Positions 26,974 to 36,816 of a stretch of 64,000 bases of DNA are shown in pieces. Numbering within the stretch: position 1 is the first letter of the stretch; each line of letters opens with the position of its first letter. Source of the DNA: an uncultured Bacillota bacterium (GTDB lineage: Bacteria > Bacillota > Clostridia > Lachnospirales > Lachnospiraceae); contig CASEXH010000016.1 of NCBI GenBank assembly GCA_949291945.1, positions 88,178 through 152,177 of the forward strand. Direction: 5' to 3'. Under the pieces are notes generated by a model that had not been told where the DNA came from, did no database searches, and saw only the letters and a program-made list of their open reading frames with translations. The position numbers and the translations under genes were made by a program.

Positions 26974-27297
26974 ATGAAAAAGAAAGTTATTTTAGGAATC
27001 CTTGTGATCTTTTTAATCGCCCTGGTTCCTCTCTTTGTCTTAAAAGATGCGGAATTCGGAGGCTCTGACGATGCAGGCAGCCAGGTGGTGGAGGAAATGG
27101 ATCCTTCCTATGAACCCTGGGCCACTCCGATTCTGGAAACTATTATCGGCGGAGAACTTCCGGGAGAAGTGGAAAGTCTCTTCTTCTGTATCCAGACCGG
27201 TATCGGTGTAGGGATCATCGCCTTTATCATGGGCCGGTTCGTGGAACGGAGGAAATGGATGAATAAGGAAGGAGATTCCCGTGATTACCATAGATAA
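26974..27297 (+). CDS. cbiN: Cobalt ECF transporter auxiliary component CbiN
   Basis: 107 aa with two membrane helices (residues ~5-22 and ~73-88) flanking an extracytoplasmic loop rich in Asp/Glu that carries YEPWATPI. This two-helix layout is that of CbiN, which assists loading of Co2+ into CbiM. It starts one base after cbiM and overlaps cbiQ by 17 bp. Confidence 0.92.
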   Translation: MKKKVILGILVIFLIALVPLFVLKDAEFGGSDDAGSQVVEEMDPSYEPWATPILETIIGGELPGEVESLFFCIQTGIGVGIIAFIMGRFVERRKWMNKEGDSRDYHR

Positions 27298-28057
27298 GCT
27301 CTGCTATCATTCAAAGCTTCGCTATGAAAATGCCGGTGAAAAATTTGCCTTTGCAGTGATTACACTTTGTATCTGTGTAATGAGTCGTTCCATTGCAGTG
27401 GCATGTATTGTTTTAGCTGTGACAGGGATTCTGGCCGTTTGGAAAGGCGGGATCCCTGTTTCCCGTTATCTGCGGTTTCTCACAGTGCCCCTGGCATTTT
27501 TATTTCTGAGTACCATCGCCATTATGTTCAATATCAAAAAAGTGCCTCTGGATCTTTTTGCCATACCGGTAGGAAACTGGTATATAACCGCCAGTACAGA
27601 CTCTTTTTTCTATGCCCTGCAGCTGATCCTGACTGCCCTGGCAGCTGTATCCTGCCTGTACTTTCTGTCTTTTACCACGCCTATGCCGGATATCCTGGAA
27701 GTTCTGAGAAAGCTTCACTGTCCGGGACTTCTCATTGAACTGATGCTTTTGATCTACCGTTTTATTTTTATCCTTCTGGACACGGCTTCTGCCATCTCCA
27801 CTTCCCAGAACTGCCGTCTTGGAAACAAAGATTACCGGACTTCTCTAAAGTCTTTTGGGCTCTTGGGGTCTGTACTTATGATACGGGCCATAACCCGCTC
27901 CAACAAGCTCTATGACGCCATGGAAGCCAGATGCTATGACGGCAGGATCCGGGTATTGTCGGAGAATCAGCCTCCCAGGAAAAAGATCATCGCCGCTATT
28001 GCAGTCTTTGATACTGCACTCTTTATTTTTGCTATATGGAGGAAGTTTTTCTCATGA
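27281..28057 (+). CDS. cbiQ: Cobalt ECF transporter transmembrane component CbiQ
   Basis: 258-aa T-component with five or so membrane segments and the coupling-helix motif EARCYDGRIRVL near residue 210, the Ala-Arg-Gly-like signature that docks to the ATPase. It starts at a GTG (27281) six bases after GGAG, inside the end of cbiN, and its TGA overlaps the next ATG by four bases. Confidence 0.93.
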   Translation: MITIDKLCYHSKLRYENAGEKFAFAVITLCICVMSRSIAVACIVLAVTGILAVWKGGIPVSRYLRFLTVPLAFLFLSTIAIMFNIKKVPLDLFAIPVGNWYITASTDSFFYALQLILTALAAVSCLYFLSFTTPMPDILEVLRKLHCPGLLIELMLLIYRFIFILLDTASAISTSQNCRLGNKDYRTSLKSFGLLGSVLMIRAITRSNKLYDAMEARCYDGRIRVLSENQPPRKKIIAAIAVFDTALFIFAIWRKFFS

Positions 28058-29718
28058 ATGATGAAATGATTTTAAAAGCGGATAACCTGTACTATTCCTA
28101 TGATGATGACAACAGCCACTCTTTAAACGGCCTCTTTCTGGAGGTCAAAAAGGGCCAGAAAGTCGCCTTTATGGGGGCAAACGGCAGCGGGAAATCCACC
28201 TTCTTTCTCTGCTGCACCGGAATCTTAAAGCCCCAGAAAGGCCAGCTGTTTTTTAAAGGAAAGCCCTATGCTTACGATAAACAGAGTCTCCTCGAGCTGA
28301 GGAGCAAGGTAGGCATTGTTTTCCAGGATCCGGACAATCAGCTTTTCTCTGCCAGTGTTTATCAGGAAATCTCCTTCGGCATCCTGAATCTGGGGGTTGC
28401 CCCGGAAGAGGCCAAAAAAGAGGTGGAGAAAGTCATTGATTATCTGGAGATCACCCCTTTCCGCCATAAACCTACCCATGCTCTGAGCGGAGGTCAGAAG
28501 AAGCAGGTTTCCATTGCAGATATCCTGGTCATGCATCCGGATATCATTATCCTGGACGAGCCGGCAGCGGCCCTGGATCCAAAGCATACCCAGATGGTAA
28601 ACCACATTGTAGATCAGATGACAGAGGCGGGAATCACCGTTCTCATGGCTACCCACGATGTTGATTACGCCTATGAGTGGGCAGATGAAGTCATCCTTTT
28701 CCATGAAGGAAAAGTCCTGCTCCACGGGTCTCCCGCCCAGGTCTTTTCCAATAAACGGGTTCTTGCCCAGACGAACCTGGAGCCCCCTGCAGTATTGGAG
28801 CTTTTTGAAAGTCTGTGCAGAAAAGGGATCCTGAAAGCCTCTCTGGAAATCCCCAGGAATTTAAAAACCCTGGAACAATATATAGAAGAAATAAAATTAA
28901 ACCCACATTACGGAGGAAAGAAACCAGTGACAGCAGAAACAAAGAAAGCCATTCTGGCAGTAAGCTTCGGCACCAGCCACAACGATACCAGAAAAGTGAC
29001 CATTGACGCCATTGAGAGAGATATGCAGGAAGCCTTTCCTGACTACAGTCTCTACCGGGCATGGACCAGCAAAATGATCATCAAAAAGCTGAAAAACCGG
29101 GACAATGTCCATGTGTTTACTGTCCGGGAAGCTATGGAACAGATGAAAAAAGACGGGATCACCGACGTTCTGGTACAACCTACCCATGTGATCAACGGCA
29201 TCGAAAATGATCTGATGAAGGAGGACGCCCTGGCTTACCGTGATGATTTTCACTCCATCACCTTCGGGGATCCTCTCCTCACCAGCGCAGAAGACAATCT
29301 TGCAGTGATCCAGGCAATTGCCGATGAATTTTCTGACCTTGCCCAGGATCAGGTGCTGGTACTTATGGGCCACGGTACCACCCATTATGCCAACTCTATT
29401 TACGCTGCCCTGGATTACACCTTTAAGGACAAAGGCTACAAAAATATTTTCCTTGGCACGGTAGAGGCTTATCCTTCCATGGAAAGCCTGATGCGAATGG
29501 TAAAAGAATATAATCCTTCCAAGGTGGTTCTGGCTCCCTTTATGATCGTAGCCGGAGATCACGCCAAGAACGATATGGCAGGAGATGATCCGGAATCCTG
29601 GTACAGCCAGTTTAAAGCCGCCGGGTTCGAGGTGGAGCCTGTGGTAAAAGGACTGGGCGAATATCCCGGGGTCCGCCGGCTTCTGGTAGATCATTTAAAA
29701 GTTGCTGCAGAAATGTAA
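28054..29718 (+). CDS. cbiO-cbiK: CbiO ATPase fused to CbiK sirohydrochlorin cobaltochelatase
   Basis: One frame of ~554 aa encodes two enzymes. Residues ~5-280 are the ECF ATPase: Walker A GANGSGKSTFF, FQDPDNQLFS, signature ALSGGQKKQVSIADIL, Walker B IIILDEPAAALDP. Residues ~292-554 are CbiK: KKAILAVSFGTSHNDTRK at the start, VLVQPTHVINGIE (first metal His), VLMGHGTTHYANSIY (second His) and APFMIVAGDHAKNDMAGDD. The chelatase half is preceded inside the frame by GGAGG and an in-frame GTG at 28927, so it may also be made as a separate protein. The ATG at 28054 overlaps the cbiQ stop. Uptake and insertion of cobalt are thus physically linked. Confidence 0.9.
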   Translation: MNDEMILKADNLYYSYDDDNSHSLNGLFLEVKKGQKVAFMGANGSGKSTFFLCCTGILKPQKGQLFFKGKPYAYDKQSLLELRSKVGIVFQDPDNQLFSASVYQEISFGILNLGVAPEEAKKEVEKVIDYLEITPFRHKPTHALSGGQKKQVSIADILVMHPDIIILDEPAAALDPKHTQMVNHIVDQMTEAGITVLMATHDVDYAYEWADEVILFHEGKVLLHGSPAQVFSNKRVLAQTNLEPPAVLELFESLCRKGILKASLEIPRNLKTLEQYIEEIKLNPHYGGKKPVTAETKKAILAVSFGTSHNDTRKVTIDAIERDMQEAFPDYSLYRAWTSKMIIKKLKNRDNVHVFTVREAMEQMKKDGITDVLVQPTHVINGIENDLMKEDALAYRDDFHSITFGDPLLTSAEDNLAVIQAIADEFSDLAQDQVLVLMGHGTTHYANSIYAALDYTFKDKGYKNIFLGTVEAYPSMESLMRMVKEYNPSKVVLAPFMIVAGDHAKNDMAGDDPESWYSQFKAAGFEVEPVVKGLGEYPGVRRLLVDHLKVAAEM

Positions 29719-29720
29719 AG

Positions 29721-29755
29721 ACAGCAGGCCGTAAGCTCTCGGCCTGCTGTTCTTA
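29721..29755 (+). terminator. Terminator after cbiO-cbiK
   Basis: An 11-bp GC-rich stem (29721-29731 with 29740-29750, ACAGCAGGCCG and its complement) immediately after the stop codon. The T tail is poor (TCTT). It may also serve the leftward GtrA-like gene. Confidence 0.6.
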
Positions 29756-29786
29756 TGTAAGTCATATGTTCAAAAACCCAGTTTCT

Positions 29787-30425
29787 TTAAACACTGTCCT
29801 TTGTCTGTTTTTCCCCTTCAGGGAAAATAATCTTAAATACAAAGAAAAAGATCACCATGGATACGCCGCCTGTAATGAAGGTCACCAGAATATTATACAC
29901 TGCCGGGGGCACATAGGCTGCCGCCACAGGCATCCACAGATTATTAAATCCATTACAGATCAGTGAGATCGCAATCCATGCGAAGAAATACCACATTGCC
30001 TGGTAAAAAGGATTTCCGTGGCTTTTGAAAGTAATATTCCTTTGCAGAGGGAAATTGATGCACTGTGCCACAAAGGATCCCACCTCATAACTGATGAAAT
30101 ACCCCAGGCCGCCGCCGATCATCACAGCTCCCGTCTGATCATAGAGTACATTGTACCCCAGCAGGCTCCAGGTAAAGGGCACTCCGAAAAGTTCCATCTG
30201 TATCTGGGGCCACATAAATTCCGTTCCCGCCAGTTCCTTTCCCAGGACCTGGGGCAGGAAGGTAAAAAACAGATACTGGATCAGGGTCACTCCCATGCTG
30301 AAAACGAAGAAATAGAAGATCTGATACAGCCATTTCGCAAGTTTGGGATGTTTTTTCTCAAAATCTTCCCAAAACTTTCTCGTCCTGTTTTTATTCTCTA
30401 TATTGCCAGTGTTTTGATCACTCAT
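29787..30425 (-). CDS. GtrA-like membrane protein (cassette A)
   Basis: 212 aa, with four to five membrane segments after a charged N-terminus (WEDFEKKHPKLAKWLYQIFYFFVFS). The helices, with GGGLGYFISYEVGSFVAQCINFPLQRNITFKSHG between them, resemble the GtrA/DPMS flippase-like family, proposed to move lipid-linked sugars. It is the last gene of a cassette with two GH3 enzymes; the same cassette recurs at 58.8-63.9 kb with a close homologue. A role in lipid-linked glycan handling is inference only. Confidence 0.7.
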   Translation of the reverse strand: MSDQNTGNIENKNRTRKFWEDFEKKHPKLAKWLYQIFYFFVFSMGVTLIQYLFFTFLPQVLGKELAGTEFMWPQIQMELFGVPFTWSLLGYNVLYDQTGAVMIGGGLGYFISYEVGSFVAQCINFPLQRNITFKSHGNPFYQAMWYFFAWIAISLICNGFNNLWMPVAAAYVPPAVYNILVTFITGGVSMVIFFFVFKIIFPEGEKQTKDSV

Positions 30426-30453
30426 ATACGAATCCCTCTTTCATTTAACGTTT

Positions 30454-32886
30454 TTATCCTCTGGTAATTTTTTTCCGGTATTTCTTATTCTTACGCCGGT
30501 TCCGGAAAAATCCCGTGACAGCTGTTCCAAGTCCCCGGAAAAAATGGCCGTTGACCATGGTGACAATTCCATTGACCATTTCCATACTCACCATGCCGCC
30601 TGTCATTTTAGCAATGGCCCGGAAAGGCATATTATATATAAAAAGGATATTCAGATCCGGCTTTCCGGCTTCCTCGCTTTTCTTTTTCTTATCTGTAAGG
30701 ACTTTATATACAAATCTGGCAAGAGGACTCTTGGCATAATACATCTGGCAGATGGCGTCATTTGCTTTCAGCTCCCCTCCCCATTTGCCGCTGGGAATCG
30801 GCATTCCCAGAAGTTCCTGAAACTCACTGTCGCTTACCTTGCGGATATCTCCGGAATAATAGGAAGGCATGCGGTTGGTATAATAAGGATAGATATCCGT
30901 AGTCCCTTCCAGGGATATTTCCCCGCTGAGCCGGATATCCCGGCTGCTGGCGCCGATCATCACCGTATACCTTCCCTCTTCGATTTCCCACTGTTTTGTC
31001 CTTACATTCCAGTAACGGAAACTTTTATCATCAAAAGGAATCCTTACGGTCTTTCTTTCCCCTGCTTTCAGATACACTTTCTGAAAACCTTTCAGTTCTT
31101 TTTCCGGCCGGAAAACCCTGCCCTTTTCTTTTCCGATATAAAGCTGTACGATCTCTGCCCCGTCAAACTCTCCGGTATTCTCTATAGTAAATTCCACAGA
31201 ATTTTGACCGATCTTCAGGTTCTGATACGTAAATTTCGTGTAGGACAATCCAAATCCGAAAGGGTATAAGACCTGTACTTTTGCGGTGTCATAATACCGG
31301 TATCCTACATAGATCCCTTCCCGGTACTCGGAATTTCTTTCCACGCTTGGAAAATACGGAAAAGCAGGCGTATCCTCATACCGGACCGGATAGGTCTCAC
31401 TGAGCTTGCCGGATGGATTGATCTTTCCGGTAATAATATCCAGCATAGCGCCGGCTCCTGCCTGTCCGTACAGATAGCCGTGAAGGAGTCCTTTCAGACA
31501 ATGGTGCCAGGGCATTTCTACTGCCGCTCCTGCGCTTAAGATCCCTACTACATTTTCATTGACTCTGGAGACTGCTTCCAGCAAAGCGATCTGATTCTGG
31601 GGAATCCTCATATGGGTCCGGTCAATCCCCTCCGATTCGCTGAGTTCGTCCAGGCCAAAGCAGTAGAGTACCACATCTGCATTCTGGGCCAGATCCACCG
31701 CTTCTTTTTCCAGAACCTGATCCCGCTCACCGGTTCTTTTATAGCCTCTGGCCGTGCCTGTCACAACAAGATCGTATTCTCCTATGAGCTCTGTCATCTT
31801 ATCCAGCTTTGTCACGTTGACCATGGAAGAGCCTGCCCCCTGGTATCTGGGCTCAAAGGCGAAATCTCCCACCAGGGCCACATGGGTCCCCGGTTTCAAG
31901 GGAAGGATATTTTCCCGGTTTTTCAAAAGCACCGCACTCTGGGCAGCCGCCTTCCGAGCCAAAGCATGATGGCCTTCCTTATCAAAAGCATCTGCCCGGG
32001 CCTTTTTCTCATCATTCCCCCCTGCCAGAGTTAAAACAGCTTCCAGCATCCGATCCACACAGGCGTCAACTGCAGCCTCCGGCAGCTTCCCCTCCTGTAC
32101 TGCTTCTACGATCTGCCGTGAGGAGTCCAGCCCTGGCGCAGGCATCTCCAGGTCGGAGCCTGCAGCTACCCCTTTGATATGGTCGTTGGAGCCTCCCCAG
32201 TCTGTGATCACAATACCCTCGTATCCCCACTCGTCCCGGAGTATGTCCTTCAGCAGGTGGGTATTTTCATTGGCATAAGTTCCGTTTACCTGATTGTAGC
32301 TTGTCATCAGGGCCTTTGCGTCTCCCTCTTTGACAGCGATTTCAAAACCGGTCAGATATATTTCCCGTAGTGTTCTCTCGTCAACTACTGCATTCATGGC
32401 CATCCTGCGGAGCTCCTGGCTGTTTACGGCAAAATGCTTCGGACAGGCATATCTTCCCTGACTTTGGATCCCACGGATATATCCTGCAGCCATCTTTCCC
32501 GACAGATAGGGATCTTCCGAAAAATACTCAAAGTTTCTTCCGCATAAAGGGCTTCTTTTGATATTCAGTCCCGGTCCCAGCACCACATGGACCTCCTGTG
32601 CTGCCGCTTCTTCTCCCAATGCTGTTCCGATCTCTTCTCCCAGTCCCGGATCCCAGCTGTTTGCCACTGTTGCCGCAGTAGGAAAACAGGTGGCCGGCAG
32701 AGAAGGGTTCAGGCCCAGATGATCCCCTGCTCCAGCCTGCTTGCGGATGCCATGAGGCCCGTCTGAGCAGTATATAGACGGAATCCCTAGACGGTCAAAA
32801 TTCCATGTCTGCCACTCCCCTTTTCCGGAAAGGAGAGCGGCTTTTTCTTCCAGTGTCATCTTCTCAATCCATTCTCTATTTTTCAT
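30454..32886 (-). CDS. Glycoside hydrolase family 3, conventional order (cassette A)
   Basis: ~810-aa beta-glycosidase, no signal peptide, hence cytoplasmic or membrane-associated. Order: TIM-barrel domain (RLGIPSIYCSDGPHGIRKQ, RNFEYFSEDPYLSGKMAAGY, CPKHFAVN), nucleophile Asp in EGIVITDWGGSND near residue 229, GH3_C sandwich (VVLYCFGLDELSESEGIDR) and an FnIII-like domain (GFGLSYTKF onward). An unusual ~90-residue C-terminal tail is partly hydrophobic and ends in basic residues (MPFRAIAKMTGGMVSMEMV, then FFRNRRKNKKYRKK), perhaps anchoring it to the membrane. The ATG at 32886 follows GAGGAA. The glycosidic specificity cannot be read. Confidence 0.92.
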   Translation of the reverse strand: MKNREWIEKMTLEEKAALLSGKGEWQTWNFDRLGIPSIYCSDGPHGIRKQAGAGDHLGLNPSLPATCFPTAATVANSWDPGLGEEIGTALGEEAAAQEVHVVLGPGLNIKRSPLCGRNFEYFSEDPYLSGKMAAGYIRGIQSQGRYACPKHFAVNSQELRRMAMNAVVDERTLREIYLTGFEIAVKEGDAKALMTSYNQVNGTYANENTHLLKDILRDEWGYEGIVITDWGGSNDHIKGVAAGSDLEMPAPGLDSSRQIVEAVQEGKLPEAAVDACVDRMLEAVLTLAGGNDEKKARADAFDKEGHHALARKAAAQSAVLLKNRENILPLKPGTHVALVGDFAFEPRYQGAGSSMVNVTKLDKMTELIGEYDLVVTGTARGYKRTGERDQVLEKEAVDLAQNADVVLYCFGLDELSESEGIDRTHMRIPQNQIALLEAVSRVNENVVGILSAGAAVEMPWHHCLKGLLHGYLYGQAGAGAMLDIITGKINPSGKLSETYPVRYEDTPAFPYFPSVERNSEYREGIYVGYRYYDTAKVQVLYPFGFGLSYTKFTYQNLKIGQNSVEFTIENTGEFDGAEIVQLYIGKEKGRVFRPEKELKGFQKVYLKAGERKTVRIPFDDKSFRYWNVRTKQWEIEEGRYTVMIGASSRDIRLSGEISLEGTTDIYPYYTNRMPSYYSGDIRKVSDSEFQELLGMPIPSGKWGGELKANDAICQMYYAKSPLARFVYKVLTDKKKKSEEAGKPDLNILFIYNMPFRAIAKMTGGMVSMEMVNGIVTMVNGHFFRGLGTAVTGFFRNRRKNKKYRKKITRG

Positions 32887-32972
32887 ATATCGTTTCCTCA
32901 TTTTATAAGGCAGGCTCCCAGTATCTTATTTCTGGAAGCCTGTTTTCCTGTTATTCATGTTTTTTGTTCCGG

Positions 32973-35840
32973 TTATCTGCCGGATGCGCTGTCCTTTTTA
33001 TATTTTCTGTATATCAGTGCGCACAGACCCAGGAGGATCACTCCAACTGCCGCATCAGCGCCGATCACTGCCTTCTCCCATGGGGGCATTCCTGTATCTA
33101 CGCCTTCCTCTTCATATACCCAGCTGTTGACAACTGTATACATCACGTTCTTGCAGGCTTGTCTCATGTACTTCACGGAAGACGCCGCTTCCGGATCCTG
33201 TACTACATTGGGGCCCCCTGCATAAGTAGAAAGCATGGCGTCTAAGCCGTTAGCCAGGGCTATATCTGCGTTCATGAACCCGTGTCCGTTATTGCGGAAG
33301 AAATCTGTCAGACAGAAGCCTTCAAATCCCCATTCGTCACGGAGTACGGTATTGATGAGGCTGCTGTTCTCTCCGGACCACTTGATGCCGATAAAGCTCC
33401 AGGATACCATAACTGCATGGGCGTCTCCATCCTTTACACAGATTTCAAAAGGTTTTAAATAAATCTCACGCATTGCCTGCTCGTTGGACCATACGCACAC
33501 CATTTTCGCATTCATCTCATACATTGCAAAATGTTTGATATAGGCATATTCTCCATGTTCCGCTGAACCTTTTACTGCTGCGGAGGCGATATAGCCTGAC
33601 AGAGTCCCGTCTTCTGAAAAATACTCATAGTTTCTTGCTCCGAAAGGTGTACGGTGTGTGTTCATTCCCGGCGCATACCATCCGGCAATGTTCATCTCCC
33701 TGCATGTCTTCCCCATGATCCCGCCGTATTCCCGTGCCAGATCCTGATTCCATGTGCAGGCGATCATCGTCTCTGTGGGGAAACCTATAGAGCCTTCACC
33801 TGTAAAATTATTATTAACGGACATAGGCCCATCTGCATCAATGGTCTGCACCTTTCCTACAGAATCCATAGCCGGCGTCTGGTATCCGGACAGAGCGATC
33901 ATATTCGTCATATCCTCTACCGTAAGTTCATCCAGAAGTTCCTCCCAGCGTTCATCATCATAGTCAGCCCCCCGGAGTTCGTAAAGCCGGATCCCGTTAT
34001 CCGCCCCTGTTGTGGGCATCTCATCCTCTTCATTGATGTATGTAGTATAATCAAAGTTGCTGTTCAGATGGTACTGGGCTGCAAGTTCCTCTGACATAAT
34101 GTCCGATGCCGGAGCGGCAGTAGCTTCCTCATAATTTGCGAAACCGTCTGCCCTGGAAAGATAAGTCACATTACCGGCTGCATCTGTAAACTGATTTGTG
34201 GCTGTGATCTGATCGCTGTCTCTCTTATTCTCTCCCTCATAGCGGATGGTTTCATCCTGAGTATAGGTCTGCTGATCCAGGACGGTATGGGAATCACTGT
34301 TCACAGAGATAACATAGTCTCCCTGTTCCAGCACATAGCATCCGTCTCCTGACATGTCATAAGAAGCCATATCCTCTGCCTCAAAAGTAACTGTGATGGT
34401 CTCAGACGCTCCCGGCTCTAATAATCCGGTCTTGTCAAATGTGATCAGATTCGCAGAAGCTTTCTCGATACCTCCGTTTGTATATGGAGGATCGTAATAA
34501 ACTTCCACCACATCTTTTCCCGCCGTATCTCCGGTATTTGTAACTGTCACATCAAAGGAAATGCTGCCGTCGCTTAGGGTAAGATCGCTCATTTCCTGGG
34601 TAAATGCAGTATAGGACAGGCCATAGCCGAATGGATACTGTACTGTGGCGTCATAGTCAATAGCCCCTTCGTCATCTGCTGTTTCATAGTATTTGTATCC
34701 CACATAAATACCCTCCACATAATTCGTAAAGGAGGGGTAATAAGTCTGAGCCATACCTGCGTTCATACCTTCCACAGCCATATCTTCCATATTGGAATAA
34801 CGAGTTGCCTCCCAGTTGTTCCACCAGGGAGCGGCAGTCATATCATAGATAAAAGTATCCGAGGTTTTTCCGGATGGATTGACTTCCCCGCTTAAAATCT
34901 TACCCAGTGCCTCAAATCCCACATTTCCCGGTCCCTAGCACCAAAGGGTTGCCCGGATCTGCTCATACTGATCGATAAATCCCAGTTCCATAGGATTAGC
35001 CGAATTGTAAAGGAGGATCACATTATCAAAATTGCTGCATACCAGATCAACAAGGTCTTCTTCTGTCTGTGACAGCTGCAGGTAATGCTCCCCTGCCTGG
35101 AAATCTTCATATCCGTTTGCTGTGTTGTCGTAAGATGCTTGTGTAACATCACCTGGCATATCGTTGTGTCCTTCCCCTGCCATACGGGAGATCACGAGGA
35201 CTACTGTATCTGAAAAATCTTTTGCGCTCTGCAGCAGTTCCTCAGAGTATGCAGATGCCGGTGCTTCTGTCAATGTCCAGTTCTGTGTGGAAAGGGACAT
35301 TTCCGCACGGTCTGCCGAAAAATCATTGTAAAAGTCCACCAGTTCCTGGTTTACCTGAAAACCGGCATCTGTCAAGCCATCAATGATGCTGACTCTTTCG
35401 TACAGGTCATTCAGGCCTCCGGAACCGGTGCCTCCATAAGCCGGATTCACAGAAGACCAGCCGAAGAGATTGATATTAGACGGCTCACGGATAGGCAGGA
35501 TGCCATCATTCTCCAAAAGCACCATACCTTCTTCTGCAATCTGTCCCGCCACATCCTTCGCTTCTTCCGTTGTCTCATCACTCACTGTCCCGCCCTTCAT
35601 GGTCAGATCGATCATGGCATACATGGGACCGAGGACGATCATATTTACAATGACCACAAGAGACACAAGCATACTCAGAACGGAATATTTTCGGATCATC
35701 CGCTTTTTGCTCTTCTTTTTCACTTTCATACATACAATCATAATTACGACTGCCGCAATCCACAGAACGCCCAATGCGATCAGATAAGGCTTACATGTCT
35801 GCAGAACACCGATCACGTCTTCCCATTGAATCTCTATCAT
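32973..35840 (-). pseudogene. Circularly permuted membrane-anchored GH3 with an in-frame amber codon (cassette A)
   Basis: One frame of ~955 codons is interrupted by TAG at 34935-34937; both halves are in phase and together make one GH3. The order is inverted relative to normal GH3: two N-terminal membrane segments (residues ~18-38 and ~50-75), then the GH3_C domain, the NPSGK segment and an FnIII-like domain, then the TIM barrel with the nucleophile Asp in EGFCLTDFFRNNG, then a C-terminal membrane helix (VIGADAAVGVILLGLCALIY). The inverted order is known from Butyrivibrio-type BglA. The stop falls at LWC-stop-GPGNVGFEAL, just before the conserved NPSG region. Translation of the second half alone would lack the anchor and half the active-site domains. 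Start at 35840 with GAGGAGGAG. Recent nonsense mutation, readthrough or sequencing error are all possible. Confidence 0.8.
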
Positions 35841-35946
35841 GGTATCTCCTCCTCATTCTGTGTCAGAACCTTTCGGAAAACGTAAAAAATATTCGGACTG
35901 ACCAGCCGGCTTCAATCTGTCTGATTTTTTTCACTCTGAAAAGTTC

Positions 35947-35976
35947 TTGACAACTTGTTTAATAATAAGATAATCT
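35947..35976 (+). promoter_or_regulatory. Probable promoter of the TetR gene
   Basis: TTGACA (35947-35952), 18-bp spacer, TAATCT (35971-35976) in the 257-bp gap between the GH3 cassette and the divergent tetR. The gap is AT-rich and otherwise shows no clear palindrome. Confidence 0.5.
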
Positions 35977-36097
35977 ATTTATAGGCAAATAACAATATAC
36001 AGAACTGTGAGAAAACAACAGTTCCAGACACTTTCTGATTTTTGTCAAAAAAAATCAGCATACAGCTCTAAGCTTTCATGTAAAGGACAGGTGGACT

Positions 36098-36757
36098 ATG
36101 GGGAGAAAAGATGATATAAAACCGAGAAAAACAGACCGAAGGACTATTTACACAAGAAACGTTATCAAAGATGCTTTATTAGAAGCAATGAAAGAAAAGG
36201 CATTTGAGCAGATCACGGTTACAGATGTCTGCCGGCGTGCAGAGGTTACCCGTGCAACGTATTACCTCCATTACCAATCTCTTAACCAGGTCCTGGACGA
36301 ACTGTTAAACGACGCTCTGCAGATAGCAGATCAAGACTGCCAAAAACAAGAGGAAGACGCTCTGCAGATTCTGAGTCTTCTTGCAGGAGAGCAGGCAGAT
36401 CATTTAAGAGAAAAAGAATCTCTTCTCCCTGTCTGCCACCGTGTTGCACAGCTTCCGAAATACCAGGTCATTTTCCAGGATGAAACCATCTCCGGCTATG
36501 TGGTAAACCGGATCTACCAATGTCAGCGGCAGAAGTTGGCCCCGGTCTTTGCAAAAGAACTGCATCTTTCAAAAAAGGAAGCAGAAATGCTTACTCTTTT
36601 CGTTATCACCGGGACGTATAATGTCAACAAATCCCTTCACTGGAAGAAGAACAATACCTGGTATCAGATGCACTCCATGCTTCTGAAATTTACAGCCGGC
36701 GGATATGATCGCTTAAAAAATGCAGACAGGCAGGAAGAGTCAAAGCCCCCGATGTAA
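36098..36757 (+). CDS. TetR/AcrR-family regulator
   Basis: 219 aa. The N-terminal helix-turn-helix reads AFEQITVTDVCRRAEVTRATYYLHYQSLNQVLDELL, typical TetR. The C-terminal domain fits the DhaS-like group of Firmicutes TetR proteins and has no recognisable ligand motif. It is divergent from the GH3 cassette (257-bp gap) and is the likely local regulator of those genes. Cassette B has no visible counterpart within the window. Confidence 0.88.
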   Translation: MGRKDDIKPRKTDRRTIYTRNVIKDALLEAMKEKAFEQITVTDVCRRAEVTRATYYLHYQSLNQVLDELLNDALQIADQDCQKQEEDALQILSLLAGEQADHLREKESLLPVCHRVAQLPKYQVIFQDETISGYVVNRIYQCQRQKLAPVFAKELHLSKKEAEMLTLFVITGTYNVNKSLHWKKNNTWYQMHSMLLKFTAGGYDRLKNADRQEESKPPM

Positions 36758-36812
36758 GCATAGGGGGCAGCAAGCCAGAGTGAGGCAGACATCGGGGTAT
36801 TAACCCCTCCAT
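36745..36812. repeat. Intergenic hairpin repeat, copy 1
   Basis: GCCCCC (36745-36750) pairs with GGGGGC (36763-36768) around GATGTAAGCATA, which contains the tetR stop; ATCGGGGTATTAACCCC follows. The pattern CCCCG-TG-AAGCAT-GGGG with a trailing GGGGTATT-ACCC is shared with 40576-40608. It may also terminate tetR. Confidence 0.5.
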
Positions 36813-36816
36813 TGTT

